A stretch of 64,000 bases of DNA from Desulfobacteraceae bacterium UBA2174 (GTDB taxonomy: Bacteria; Desulfobacterota; Desulfobacteria; Desulfobacterales; UBA2174). Positions 18,613-27,758 of the stretch are shown here, piece after piece. Location of the stretch: positions 62,001-126,000 of the forward strand of contig DCWA01000022.1 in the NCBI GenBank assembly GCA_002327445.1, in the 5' to 3' direction. Positions within the stretch are counted from its first letter, which is position 1; every line of letters begins with the position of its first letter. Under the pieces are notes generated by a model. The model worked only from the letters and a program-made list of their open reading frames with translations, had not been told where the DNA came from and did not search any database. The position numbers and the translations under genes were made by a program.

Positions 18613-19545
18613 TTGGACGGACAGACACGTCTCATCGTGATTTGCGGACCCACCGCCGCCGGCAAGACCGCGGTAGCCATCGAGGTGGCCGAGCAGGTGG
18701 ACGGGGAAATCGTCAATGCCGACTCGGTGCAGGTCTACCGGCACCTGGACATCGGCGCGGCCAAGCCTAAGGCGGACGAACAGGCCCGGGTGCGCCATCA
18801 TCTCATCGATGTCGTTGATCCGGACGCCCCTTTTGACGCCGCCGCCTTCGCCCGGTTGGGCAGGGCGGCGGTGGCGGACATCGCGTCCCGGGGCAAGGTG
18901 CCTATCGTGGCCGGCGGCACCGGTCTGTACATCAAGGCCCTGCTGGGGGGGCTGGCACGCCGGGCCGCATCGGATCCGGAGGCCAGGGAGCGGCTGCGGC
19001 GCGATCTGGAAAAAGAGGGGCCGGAGGCCCTGCATGGCAGGCTGGCCCGGATCGATCCGGGTACCGCCGCCCGGGTCCATCCTCATGACGCCGTGCGCAT
19101 CGTGCGCGCCCTGGAGGTTTTCGAGGCCACAGGGAGGCCCCTCAGTGCCCACCACCGGGACCATCGCTTCGCCGATGCGCCGTACCTCACCTTTAAAATA
19201 GGTCTGGCCGTGGAGCGGGATGCCCTCTATGCCCGCATCGACCGGCGGGTGGAGGCGATGCTGGCCGAAGGCCTGGAGGCCGAGGTCCGGGATTTGCTGG
19301 CCCGCGGCTACGGGGAAAATTTGAAGGCGATGCAGTCGTTGGGCTACCGGCACATGGGCGGCTACATCGCCGGCCGGTTCGGCTACGACGAGGCCGTGGC
19401 GACCCTGAAGCGCGATACGCGCCGCTTCGCCAAGCGCCAACTCACCTGGTTTCGCGCCGACCGGCAGATTCGCTGGGTCGCGCCGGAGGAGATCTCGGTG
19501 CTGCTGCCGGAAATCCAGGCCTTCTTGCAAGACGCGGGGAAATGA
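18613..19545 (+). CDS. miaA: tRNA dimethylallyltransferase
   Basis: A 310-residue MiaA, which isopentenylates A37 of tRNAs that read codons starting with U. It has the P-loop GPTAAGKT, the substrate loop NADSVQVYRHLDIGAAKP, VAGGTGLYIKALL, and the C-terminal KRDTRRFAKRQLTWFR. The start codon is TTG: the only nearby ATG (18606) is out of frame, and TTG GAC gives the usual short lead to RLIVICGP. The gene is divergent from hdrA and convergent with the PEP-binding protein. Length is normal. Confidence 0.95.
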   Translation: MDGQTRLIVICGPTAAGKTAVAIEVAEQVDGEIVNADSVQVYRHLDIGAAKPKADEQARVRHHLIDVVDPDAPFDAAAFARLGRAAVADIASRGKVPIVAGGTGLYIKALLGGLARRAASDPEARERLRRDLEKEGPEALHGRLARIDPGTAARVHPHDAVRIVRALEVFEATGRPLSAHHRDHRFADAPYLTFKIGLAVERDALYARIDRRVEAMLAEGLEAEVRDLLARGYGENLKAMQSLGYRHMGGYIAGRFGYDEAVATLKRDTRRFAKRQLTWFRADRQIRWVAPEEISVLLPEIQAFLQDAGK

Positions 19546-19561
19546 CACCGAATTTTTGATT

Positions 19562-19601
19562 CGGACCCAGTCAGTCCAGTCAGACCAGTCGGACGGGTCC
19601 G
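19562..19601. repeat. hairpin with internal cagtc repeats between convergent genes
   Basis: Arms CGGACCC (19562-19568) and GGGTCCG (19595-19601) enclose a run of cagtc/agtcc repeats. It lies between the ends of miaA and the PEP-binding gene and may act as a weak bidirectional terminator; no U-tract is visible. Confidence 0.4.
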
Positions 19602-19623
19602 ACGGCTTCCTCGTGCCATCCCT

Positions 19624-22593
19624 TCACTCGAAGATCATCACCGCCCGCGATGTTTTCCCGTCGATCTTGATCGTCAGTGGCTGTTCCAGTCTCAGGTGGC
19701 GCAGGAATCGGGTTTGAGTGAAAGCGGGCATCTGTTCCAGCCGATGCCAGTCGATGAATCCCTGGTCGTCGGCCACGGTGACGTACCCGATGCCCAGGGA
19801 CGTGATGTTGTGAAAGAAGTGCGATCCCTGGGACGGATCGGCTTTCAGGGCCTCGAAGCTGGTTTCCACAATGGCGGCGACCCCCGAGATCTGCCGCCAG
19901 TCCACCGGGATGCCCAGCCAGCGATCGGCCGTTCCCCAGCGGCCGGGGCCGATGAGCAGATAAGGGCGGTCTTCGGCGGTCAGACGGCCGTTGATGCGGC
20001 CGATATCGGCCGCGATGTCCACCGTTCGGGCCGGATCGAAGGTGTCCGGGCGCACGTAGACGATATCCGCGATATTGGAAAATACCCCGTTTCCCAAAGC
20101 CTGGTCGGATCGGCAAAAGGCGAGGCGCAGGTCCTCGGCGCTGATGCGCACATCCTGGAGCAGGGGGCCGGCGGCCCCCATGGGGCGGATTTGGAGCAGC
20201 CAGAATTCGAACTCGGTCCGCCCCGGGTCCGGCAGGTTGACGGCAAACTCGATTTCCACCGGGCCGCCCATGCCCTCCCGGCCGATGTCGAGGATGTCGC
20301 CGATCAGCGCCGGCAGCGGAATGGCGCCGTACTTGAGAATCCGCGCGAAGGTGAGCACCGGGAAACCCTCGGGGCAGGGCCAGGTGTCCCGGATACGGTG
20401 GTCGGCCGGCACGTAGCAGCTCGAAAAGTAGGCCACCGACGGGTGGTCCGTGGATGCCTCCACCTCCAGGCGGACGAGGGTTTTCTCGTCGCTGAACAGC
20501 CCCTCGGGGCAAACATCCATGCGAAGGGCGAAGAATTCCCGCTGACAATGGTGCAGCATGTCATCGACGGTGGAAAACTGGGGCAGGTGACCGGGGTGAG
20601 GGGGGGCGAAGCGCACCGATTTGCCCCCTTCCACCACGGTCTTGCCAAGGCCGAGGGCGACGGCGGCGATACCGTCCTCGGCGGCCATGGGGCTGATGGG
20701 ATAGTAGTTGACCGAACGGGCCACCCCGGCCAGGGCGGGGTAATAGACGTCACCGTGACGTCGGCCCACCAGGGGCTGGAGAATCACGGCCATCCGCTCA
20801 TCTTCGATGCGGTGCATGGTGCCCCGGGCATACGCCCGCGCCACGCTCATGAAGGTCGATGCGTAGACCTGGCGCACCGCTTGCCCCAGACGGTGTTGGC
20901 GCCGGTCGGCGTCGGGGTCGGCGTTGGGCAGCATGAAGGTGCGATAGATGCCGGCATAGGGCTGGAAACGGGCATCCTCCAGCAGGCTCGAGGAGCGCAC
21001 GGCCACCGGCCCGTGGACATGCCGCGCGAACGCGGCCAAGGCTTCCTCCACCCACCGGGGCAGCTTCGCCTGGTCGAAGCGGGCGGCGATCTCCGCGTCG
21101 CCGAGCCGGCCGTCGATGGCATCCCTGAGATCGTTCGCCGCCATGAAGGCGTCGAATCCGTCGGTGGCGATGACCATCGCCGGGGGCACACCGACGGAGA
21201 TCCGGGGGTAGCGGCCATGCAGGCCGGGCAGGAAGCGGCGCAGGCGGGAAAAGATGAAGGCAAGACCACGGGCCTTGCCGCCCAGGGAACCCTTTCCCAC
21301 CTTGACCAGGTCGGCGTCCGGGTCATAGCCGCCGGGCCCCGGCTCGCTGATCACCCCGCGGCGCTGCCCCCGTCGGCGTTGGCGGATGCAGTCCACCAGG
21401 TACTGCTTCAGTTCGGCGATGCTGGTAAAATCCTCGACCAGCATCGGCTTGAGACGCATGGCGAGCTGGATTTCACTGCGGGCCATCAGCCAACTGGAAA
21501 AATCGTTGCGCAGGGCGTGGGACCGCACCACCGCGTCGGGTATCGACGGGAGGAGCCGCTCCATCTGCCGCAGGTTTTCGACCCGCCCGATTTCCATGCC
21601 TTCCGCATCGCGGAACACGAAGGAACCAAACCCGCAGTAACGCACGAAGAATTCGCGGATTTCACCCAGAAGATTCGGTGAGTTCTTGTTGACAAACACC
21701 GCTCCGAGAGCTTCGGCGGCCTCCCGGTGTTGCGGTTCGCTGCTGAAGTTGAGCAGCGGCAGGCCCGGGTGCTCGGCGTGAATGTGCTGCAGCAGACGGA
21801 TGCCGGCCTGGGGGTCGTCGCGGCCCTGGCGGGGAAAACGCACGTCGCAGAGGATGCACAGCAGGTAGGGCCGGAAATGCTGCCAGAGCGCTTCGGCCGC
21901 CTCGTAGGTGGCGGCGGTGACGATCTTGGGACGGGCCCGCATCCGGAAGAGGCGGTGTTCGTCGTTGAAGGACTCCTCCATCACCCGTTGGGTCTGCATC
22001 ACGATTTCCTTGTAGAGCATGGGCAGCAGGGAGGAGAGGTAGAGGGGCGAGTCTTCCACCAGAATGATCACCCGCACCAGGGCGCGCCGGGTGTCGGCGT
22101 CGATGTTCCATCGGTCCTCGACGCTTTTCACCAGGGCCAGCAGCAAGTCCGAGTTGCCAAGCCAAACGAAGTGCCGGTCGATGGCGGAAGCATCGATGGA
22201 ATCGGGTGGGTCGCGGAGCTGTGCGGCGCTGTGGGTCAGCATGAAGACCGGCAGATCCGGCTGCCGCAGCTTGGCGGCCCGGCCCAGGGTGTAGGCATCC
22301 ATGTCGTTGAGGCGCGGCATGGTGATGACCATGTCGAATTTCTTTTCGGCCAGGGCCTGGAGGGCCTCGCCGGCGGTGGACACCCAGGTGAGCCTCGGCG
22401 GGCGGGAGAGGTTCAACCCCCGGTATTCGAGGATGATGCGCTCTGCCAGGCGGCCTTCCTCTTCCATGATGAAGGCGTCGTAAGGGGAGGAGACCAGCAG
22501 GATGTCGGCCACCTTGCGGGCCATCAGTTCGTGAAAGACCTTGAAGGAAAGGTCCTCATCGGTGGCGGTTTCCACCGGTGGCAGGTCGGCCAT
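19624..22593 (-). CDS. PEP/pyruvate-binding protein with two N-terminal receiver-like domains
   Basis: A 989-residue protein. Residues 30-160 form a receiver-like fold without phosphoacceptor (VITMPRLND, Thr91 where Asp is expected). Residues 175-315 form a second receiver with acidic pocket VEDSP and Asp250 in CILCDVRFP. From about residue 430 there is a PEP-synthase/PPDK N-terminal ATP-grasp-like domain (KVGKGSLGGKARGLAF, GPVAVRSSSLLEDA, VILQPLVGRRHGD). The swivelling phosphohistidine domain and the PEP-binding barrel of PEP synthase are missing, so it cannot run the full PEP synthase reaction. Start follows an AAGGAAA site. It may be a signal-controlled phosphotransferase (inference). It has no operon partners. 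Confidence 0.8.
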   Translation of the reverse strand: MADLPPVETATDEDLSFKVFHELMARKVADILLVSSPYDAFIMEEEGRLAERIILEYRGLNLSRPPRLTWVSTAGEALQALAEKKFDMVITMPRLNDMDAYTLGRAAKLRQPDLPVFMLTHSAAQLRDPPDSIDASAIDRHFVWLGNSDLLLALVKSVEDRWNIDADTRRALVRVIILVEDSPLYLSSLLPMLYKEIVMQTQRVMEESFNDEHRLFRMRARPKIVTAATYEAAEALWQHFRPYLLCILCDVRFPRQGRDDPQAGIRLLQHIHAEHPGLPLLNFSSEPQHREAAEALGAVFVNKNSPNLLGEIREFFVRYCGFGSFVFRDAEGMEIGRVENLRQMERLLPSIPDAVVRSHALRNDFSSWLMARSEIQLAMRLKPMLVEDFTSIAELKQYLVDCIRQRRRGQRRGVISEPGPGGYDPDADLVKVGKGSLGGKARGLAFIFSRLRRFLPGLHGRYPRISVGVPPAMVIATDGFDAFMAANDLRDAIDGRLGDAEIAARFDQAKLPRWVEEALAAFARHVHGPVAVRSSSLLEDARFQPYAGIYRTFMLPNADPDADRRQHRLGQAVRQVYASTFMSVARAYARGTMHRIEDERMAVILQPLVGRRHGDVYYPALAGVARSVNYYPISPMAAEDGIAAVALGLGKTVVEGGKSVRFAPPHPGHLPQFSTVDDMLHHCQREFFALRMDVCPEGLFSDEKTLVRLEVEASTDHPSVAYFSSCYVPADHRIRDTWPCPEGFPVLTFARILKYGAIPLPALIGDILDIGREGMGGPVEIEFAVNLPDPGRTEFEFWLLQIRPMGAAGPLLQDVRISAEDLRLAFCRSDQALGNGVFSNIADIVYVRPDTFDPARTVDIAADIGRINGRLTAEDRPYLLIGPGRWGTADRWLGIPVDWRQISGVAAIVETSFEALKADPSQGSHFFHNITSLGIGYVTVADDQGFIDWHRLEQMPAFTQTRFLRHLRLEQPLTIKIDGKTSRAVMIFE

Positions 22594-23159
22594 GGGATTT
22601 CCTTTCGTTTGGCGCCAGGATTTTCCATTTCACTATAGATGTTCCGTGAACAAGGCTCAAGCGGTCAGTTGATGCCTTGGTGAGGAGAGCCATGTCCGGA
22701 GGAGGAGAATTGAACAGATGCTCGCCTTAATTTTATTAACAGAAATATTCATCTTGAAAGAAAATTAAAAAAAAGGTAAATGATGGATTACCTGGTTTCT
22801 TGTAAAGTATGTTTTTTCAAACAGTTATACAATATATGGCGGATATGGCGCTGAGTGCCACAATGGATCCAGATGCTCGCGTCAGACATCCGGCGAAACC
22901 GGCATCCTTTCGCATCCCCTTTTTTTGCATCCGGTTCCTCTCGAGGATGGCGGTGGAGGAGCCCGCGTTGCGGACCCCGAGAAGCCAAAACGGAAGGGGG
23001 CGAAAGATCTGATTCGAAGTCGTCCGACGGCTCTGAACTGCGGCCGCCACGGTGCTCGGCGTGCATCGGTGGCAGGTCGTTTTGCATACGATTGGGCGAC
23101 ACGGGGGAACGGGGGAACAAAGAACAATAAAAAACGAGTAGAACAAAAGAGGAGACACG
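22594..23159. other. 566-bp divergent region upstream of the Lap operon
   Basis: The region between the PEP-binding gene and tolC contains an AT-rich segment at about 22720-22840, including a TATACAAT -10-like string near 22826. The rest is GC-rich with no coding signal I trust. No c-di-GMP riboswitch pattern was recognised. Confidence 0.5.
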
Positions 23160-24534
23160 ATGAAAGCCGCGCTGAAAGTGTTCGGATGGGTGTTGGCGGC
23201 CGTTTTCATCGTTGGCATCGGCGGGGGATCGGCGGAAACCCTGCAGGATGCCATCGACCATGTGCTCAAGACAAACCCGGAAATTCGGGCGGACGCCTAC
23301 AATCGGCTCGCCCGGGATCAGGAGGTGAAGAAGGCCGAATCCGGCTTCTACCCCAAGGTGGACGTCACCAGCGGATTCGGGGTCACTGAACAGCGAAGTC
23401 CTTTTGAGGAGACCTTTTATCCGCGCTCGTCGGTCGTGGGCCTGCGGCAGAACGTCTGCAGCTTCGGCGTGACGACCAACGAGGTGCTGCGGCAGAAGGC
23501 CCGCGTCAAGTCCCGAGCCTACCTGATTCAGGCCAATTCGGAGCAGCTCTCCCTGCGCACCGCCAGAGCGTATCTCAATGTTCTGCGGGCGGAAGAACTT
23601 CATGGCCTGGCCAAGGAGAACCTACTCAATCATCAGCGCATCTACGATCAGATGAAGCTGCGCAGCGAGTCCGGTGTGGAGCGCAGAGCCGACCTCGATC
23701 AGGTGATGGGACGGTTGGCCCTGGCGCAGTCCAACCTGGTGGTCACCCAGGCCAACCTCGAGGATGCCCGCACCGACTATCTCACCGTGGTTGGCACGGC
23801 CCCCGAGGCACTGCTCAAGCCGGACCCGATGGACGCCAATTTCCCCAAGGACTTTCCCCAAGGACATGGATGAGGCCGTTTCCTTCGCCATGGAGAACTA
23901 TCCGCTGGTCAAGTCCGCCAAGGCGGATCTGGAGGCCCGGGAGTTCCAGTACAAGACGGCCAAGAGCGACGCCTACCCCAAACTGGACGTGACGGCGGAC
24001 TACCGCTGGGAAAATGACGTCGACCAGGAAGGCTACGCCGAAGAGTTTACCGCCGCGGCCCCCGTACGGTTCAATATTTTCAACGGCGGCTACGACCGGG
24101 CGCGGATCGCGGAGACCCTGCAGCAAATCAAGGAAGCCAAGGAAATCTACAACAGCACCGAGCGGCAAACGCGCCAGGCGATCCGCCTGTCCCGGGAAGC
24201 GTACAAAGCGGCCATCGACCGGACCGCCCACCTCAGGCAGTATGTGGAAGCGGCGGCCGTTACCTCGGATGCCTTCACCAAGCAATGGATGGTGGGGCGG
24301 CGCACCATGTTCGACGTGCTCGACAGCCAGGCCGAATACATCAACGCCAAGGCCGACCTTGTGGGCGCCGTGTATGACAAGTCATACTCCGAATACCGGG
24401 TGCTCAGCGCCATGGGGAATTTGGTGCACAGCCTCGGTTTGCAGTGGCCAGGGGAAAGCAGGGTGGACGTCACCGAAGAAAAGGGAATCGACGTCACGGT
24501 TCCCCTTGATCTGACCTACCACACCGCCGAATAA
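23160..24534 (+). pseudogene. TolC/LapE-family outer membrane protein, one-base frameshift
   Basis: Outer-membrane channel of a type I secretion system. A signal peptide (about 1-25, ending GGGSA-ET) leads into TolC coiled-coil repeats (LQDAIDHVLKTNPEI; then in the second half AVSFAMENYPLVKSAKADLEAREFQ, FNIFNGGYDRAR, GRRTMFDVLDSQAEYINAK, all standard). The frame breaks at the C4 run 23856-23859: removing one C joins DFP-KDMDEAVSF and restores a 457-residue protein of normal length. The N-terminal part stops at 23873. Either this is a sequencing/assembly error or the gene is inactivated. It is the first gene of the Lap-type secretion operon (lapG and lapD follow), with GAGGAGAC as the ribosome-binding site. 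Confidence 0.85.
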
Positions 24535-24586
24535 TCGCCCATTGGCGCAACGGCGCGTTCCCTTCAAAGTTAGACCGGCGGAGACC

Positions 24587-25318
24587 ATGAAACCGCCTGC
24601 AACCGGGGTCCGAACCATCGACGACCGCATCGGTCAAGGGGGATCCGGGTGCCTGATACGCCGGCGCCCGGCTCCTCTTGTCCTCATCCTCCTGATCTGC
24701 CTGGCTTTCGTCGGGCCTGTCGGGACCAGGGAAGCGTTTCTTCTCAGCCGGGAAGTTCTCAGGATGGCCGAGGTCAAATACGGTTCCGATGCCACCGAGC
24801 GTTTCGAGCGGTGGGAGAACCTCATCCGTGATGACGACAGCGCCCCCGAAAATGAAAAACTGAACCGGGTCAACGCGTTCTTCAACGAAACGGTGCGGTT
24901 TGTCGACGATGCCGATCTGTACGGGGTGGGAGATTACTGGGCCACCCCATTAGAGCTACTGGCCCGGCAGGCAGGGGATTGCGAGGATTTCGCCATCGCC
25001 AAGTTTTTCACCCTCAAGGCGCTGGGCGTGGCGGAAAACAAACTCAACATCGCCTATGTGAAGGCATTGCGCTTCAACATGATGCACATGGTGGTGACCT
25101 ACTACAGCCATCCAGGCGCCGAACCGCTGGTCCTCGACAACCTCGTGGACGAGATCCACCCCTCCTCCCGGCGTTCCGACCTGATGCCGATCTTCAGCTT
25201 CAATGGCACCGGGCTGTGGCTGGCCAAGGAGCGGGGCAAAGGCAAAAATACCGGCAGCAGCCGCCGCCTGAAGGCCTGGGCGGATTTGCTGCAACGGATG
25301 GCGGACAACCCCCTGTAG
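24587..25318 (+). CDS. lapG: LapG-type periplasmic cysteine protease (BTLCP family)
   Basis: A 243-residue transglutaminase-like cysteine protease. The ATG at 24587, with GGAG upstream, is preferred over an in-frame TTG at 24542. An N-terminal hydrophobic segment (APLVLILLICLAFVGPVG) exports it. The catalytic triad is Cys132 (AGDCEDFAIAKF), His167 (MMHMVV) and Asp184 (LVLDNLVD). LapG cleaves a di-alanine site in the N-terminus of LapA-type adhesins and releases them from the surface unless LapD, bound to c-di-GMP, sequesters it. lapD follows 16 bp downstream, and a LapA-like protein with a PAAG site is encoded at 32-34 kb, which supports the call. Confidence 0.92.
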   Translation: MKPPATGVRTIDDRIGQGGSGCLIRRRPAPLVLILLICLAFVGPVGTREAFLLSREVLRMAEVKYGSDATERFERWENLIRDDDSAPENEKLNRVNAFFNETVRFVDDADLYGVGDYWATPLELLARQAGDCEDFAIAKFFTLKALGVAENKLNIAYVKALRFNMMHMVVTYYSHPGAEPLVLDNLVDEIHPSSRRSDLMPIFSFNGTGLWLAKERGKGKNTGSSRRLKAWADLLQRMADNPL

Positions 25319-25334
25319 GCGGAGGGAAAGGCTG

Positions 25335-27305
25335 ATGACACTTTACCGCCAGCTTGTCGCTTTCACCCTTGTCCTTTTCCTGGTGCTTTTCACCGGCACC
25401 TGGATTGCCAGGCTGCAAACCACGCGCGCCTTTCTCGGCGCCCAGCTCGAATCCCACGCCCAGGATACGGCGACTTTTCTCGGCTTGTCCATCTCCCAGC
25501 AGATCCAGGATCTGAAAAAGGACCTCCCCGTCGCGGAAACCATGATCGGCGCGGTTTTCGACCGCGGTTACTACCGGGTGGTCAAACTGGTGGACATCCG
25601 GCAGCGGGTCCTCGTGGAACGGGAGCTGGAGGTCAAGATCGAGAACGTGCCGGATTGGTTCATCCGGATGTTCCCCCTGGAAACCCCCGAGGCTGGAGCC
25701 AATGTCATGGCCGGCTGGATGCAGGCCGGCACCCTGCTGGTGAAAAGCCACCCGGGCTTCGCCTACCGCACCCTCTGGCAGGATGCGCTGCGCATGGCCT
25801 GGTGGTTTGCCGCCTGCGGCGCATTCGTGCTCATTTTCGGGGCGGTCGGGCTTCGCCTGCTCCTGCGCCCCCTGGTGCGGGTCGAGCAGCAGGCTGAAGC
25901 GCTATGCCGCAAGGAGTATCGGCTTCAGGAACGCATTCCCCGGACCAAGGAGCTGCGTCGGGTGGTGGAAGTGATGAACCGCATGACGCGCAAGGTCAAG
26001 GAGATGTTCCAGGAGCAGGCCGCCCTGGCCGAAGAGATCCGCAAGGAATCCTACAGCGATGCCGTCACCGGCCTGGGAAACCGGCGCTACTTCGCCGGCC
26101 AGGTCGAAGCCCAGCTCCAAGGGCGGGTGAGCGATGCCAGGGGCGTTCTCCTGTTGGTGCAGATCCGCAATCTGGAGATGGTGAACCGGGAAATGGGAAT
26201 GGCGGCCGGAGATGCGCTGCTCCAAAGAGCGGCCACCATGATCCGTGAAGCCGCCGAGGCCCATGGACAGGCGGTGCTGGCGCGCCTGACCGGCGCCGAT
26301 TTCGGGCTGTATCTGCCCGATACCCCGGGCTGGGTCGCGGAAACCCTGTCCAGCGGCATCACCGACCGGCTAAGCGGCCTCTTTACCGAGGGGGTTGCCC
26401 CGGAGGGGGATGTCGGACGCGTGGGCGCCGCCACCCATGAAACGACAGTAAGCCTGGGACGCCTGCTGTCGGAGGCGGACCTGGCCTTGAGAACCGCGGC
26501 CCGCTCCGGTCCCAATGCCTGGCATGCGCGTGCCGTTGCCAGGGAAAACGCCGGCACTCCCCAAGGTGAGCAGCAGTGGAAACTCGCCCTCGAACAGGCG
26601 CTGGAAGCGAACCGGATCCGGCTTTTTGCCCAGACGGTAGCATCCACCAAGGACCGGCAGCAGAAGCTCCACCTGGAACTGTTCTCGAGGATCGTCCAGG
26701 AAGACGGCGCCTTGATCAACGCCGGGATTTTCCTCCCCTTCGCCGAGCATCTCGATCTGGTGGCAAAACTCGACCGTCAGGTGCTGGAACTGGTCGGACG
26801 CCTGGATGCCGCACGCCTGGGCGTGACGTGGGTGGCGGTGAACCTGTCTCCGTCATCGCTGCGCGACGAAGGTTTCCACCAGTGGGTGGGGTCCTTTCTG
26901 GACCAGCTGCCGAAGGCATGCCCGCGCATCATTTTCGAGTTCCCGGAATTCGGCGCGGTCCGGCATCTCGATCTCGTCCAGGAATTCCGGGGGCGCGCCG
27001 AGAGCCGGGGGCATGCCATCGGTTTGGACCACTATGGCCGGGGTTTTTCAAACCTCGGCTACTTGCAGGCTCTGCGCCCCGAGTATGTCAAGATCGACCG
27101 GGCCTATACCGCCGAACTCAAGGACGAGCGGGGCGACAGCCGGTTTTTCATCAGTTCTCTCAGCGGCGTGGCCCACAGCATCGACATCGCGGTGATCGCC
27201 GAGGGAGTGGAGACGGAAGGGCAACTGGAGATTCTTGAAGGGCTTCCCGTCGACGGGATCCAGGGCTACCTGATTGACACGCCCAAGCCCCTGGAAGAGG
27301 CGTAG
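25335..27305 (+). CDS. lapD: LapD-type c-di-GMP receptor (degenerate GGDEF-EAL)
   Basis: A 656-residue inner-membrane receptor. TM1 is near residues 8-25, a periplasmic LapD/MoxY-type domain follows, TM2 is near 155-175, then a HAMP linker, a GGDEF-like domain (SYSDAVTGLGNRRYF) and an EAL-like domain. Both output domains are degenerate: the GGDEF motif reads TGADF, and the EAL region has ELFSR in place of EALLR and LDHYGRGFSNL in place of DDFG. This fits a receptor that binds c-di-GMP without making or breaking it. In the Lap system it holds LapG in the periplasm when c-di-GMP is high. A strong GGAGGG site precedes the ATG. Confidence 0.92.
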   Translation: MTLYRQLVAFTLVLFLVLFTGTWIARLQTTRAFLGAQLESHAQDTATFLGLSISQQIQDLKKDLPVAETMIGAVFDRGYYRVVKLVDIRQRVLVERELEVKIENVPDWFIRMFPLETPEAGANVMAGWMQAGTLLVKSHPGFAYRTLWQDALRMAWWFAACGAFVLIFGAVGLRLLLRPLVRVEQQAEALCRKEYRLQERIPRTKELRRVVEVMNRMTRKVKEMFQEQAALAEEIRKESYSDAVTGLGNRRYFAGQVEAQLQGRVSDARGVLLLVQIRNLEMVNREMGMAAGDALLQRAATMIREAAEAHGQAVLARLTGADFGLYLPDTPGWVAETLSSGITDRLSGLFTEGVAPEGDVGRVGAATHETTVSLGRLLSEADLALRTAARSGPNAWHARAVARENAGTPQGEQQWKLALEQALEANRIRLFAQTVASTKDRQQKLHLELFSRIVQEDGALINAGIFLPFAEHLDLVAKLDRQVLELVGRLDAARLGVTWVAVNLSPSSLRDEGFHQWVGSFLDQLPKACPRIIFEFPEFGAVRHLDLVQEFRGRAESRGHAIGLDHYGRGFSNLGYLQALRPEYVKIDRAYTAELKDERGDSRFFISSLSGVAHSIDIAVIAEGVETEGQLEILEGLPVDGIQGYLIDTPKPLEEA

Positions 27306-27318
27306 AGACAACTTCGGG

Positions 27319-27654
27319 TCAAAGAATTTCGTCCACCATCAGGCCGGGGTCGACCATTTTTGCACGGATTCTTTGACGAGCGGTGATTTTTTTCTGGACC
27401 TGCTCCGGCAGGTCGGTGAAGCGGATGACTTTCTTGTCGATCAATACGTCGATCAGGTCCTCGATGGCCCGCACCAGGCCGGCGTCGGTCAGCGTCAGCA
27501 GGGACCGCACATCGGCCGGGTCCTGGACGGAGTCGAGAAATTCGATCACCTCGTCGTCGATGCCGGGCTTGATCTCGGTGGCGGTGGCGGTTCTGTTTCT
27601 GGCGATCGCAACGATCCTGCCGTCCGGGTCGCGTTCGACGTAAACCATGAACAT
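27319..27654 (-). CDS. conserved small protein of the Lap locus, unknown function
   Basis: A 111-residue acidic protein (MFMVYVERDPDGRIVAIA, then helix-rich sequence, LIDVLIDKKVIRFTDLPEQVQ). Similar short proteins in other bacteria are sometimes mislabelled 'tryptophan synthase beta-like'; I see no PLP or tryptophan synthase features. The AGGAG site is nine bases from the second Met (27648) and three from the first, so the real start may be 27648. It is the only minus-strand gene within the Lap operon, convergent with lapD and divergent from lapB. Confidence 0.7.
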   Translation of the reverse strand: MFMVYVERDPDGRIVAIARNRTATATEIKPGIDDEVIEFLDSVQDPADVRSLLTLTDAGLVRAIEDLIDVLIDKKVIRFTDLPEQVQKKITARQRIRAKMVDPGLMVDEIL

Positions 27655-27758
27655 TGTCTCCTGTGGGGATAGAGGTTGGCGTTTTTTAACACCATTTTTC
27701 TTTCTTTACCAATAGAAACGATCGACTTCAGAAGCGACGACAGCCCAGATCGGATCAT

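Noticed and set aside
22594..23159. c-di-GMP riboswitch before the Lap operon
   Set aside because: None of the conserved GEMM core strings could be found on either strand in this gap.
27319..27654. Tryptophan synthase beta-like enzyme
   Set aside because: This label is attached to some relatives, but the protein is too short and has no PLP lysine motif or tryptophan synthase fold features.
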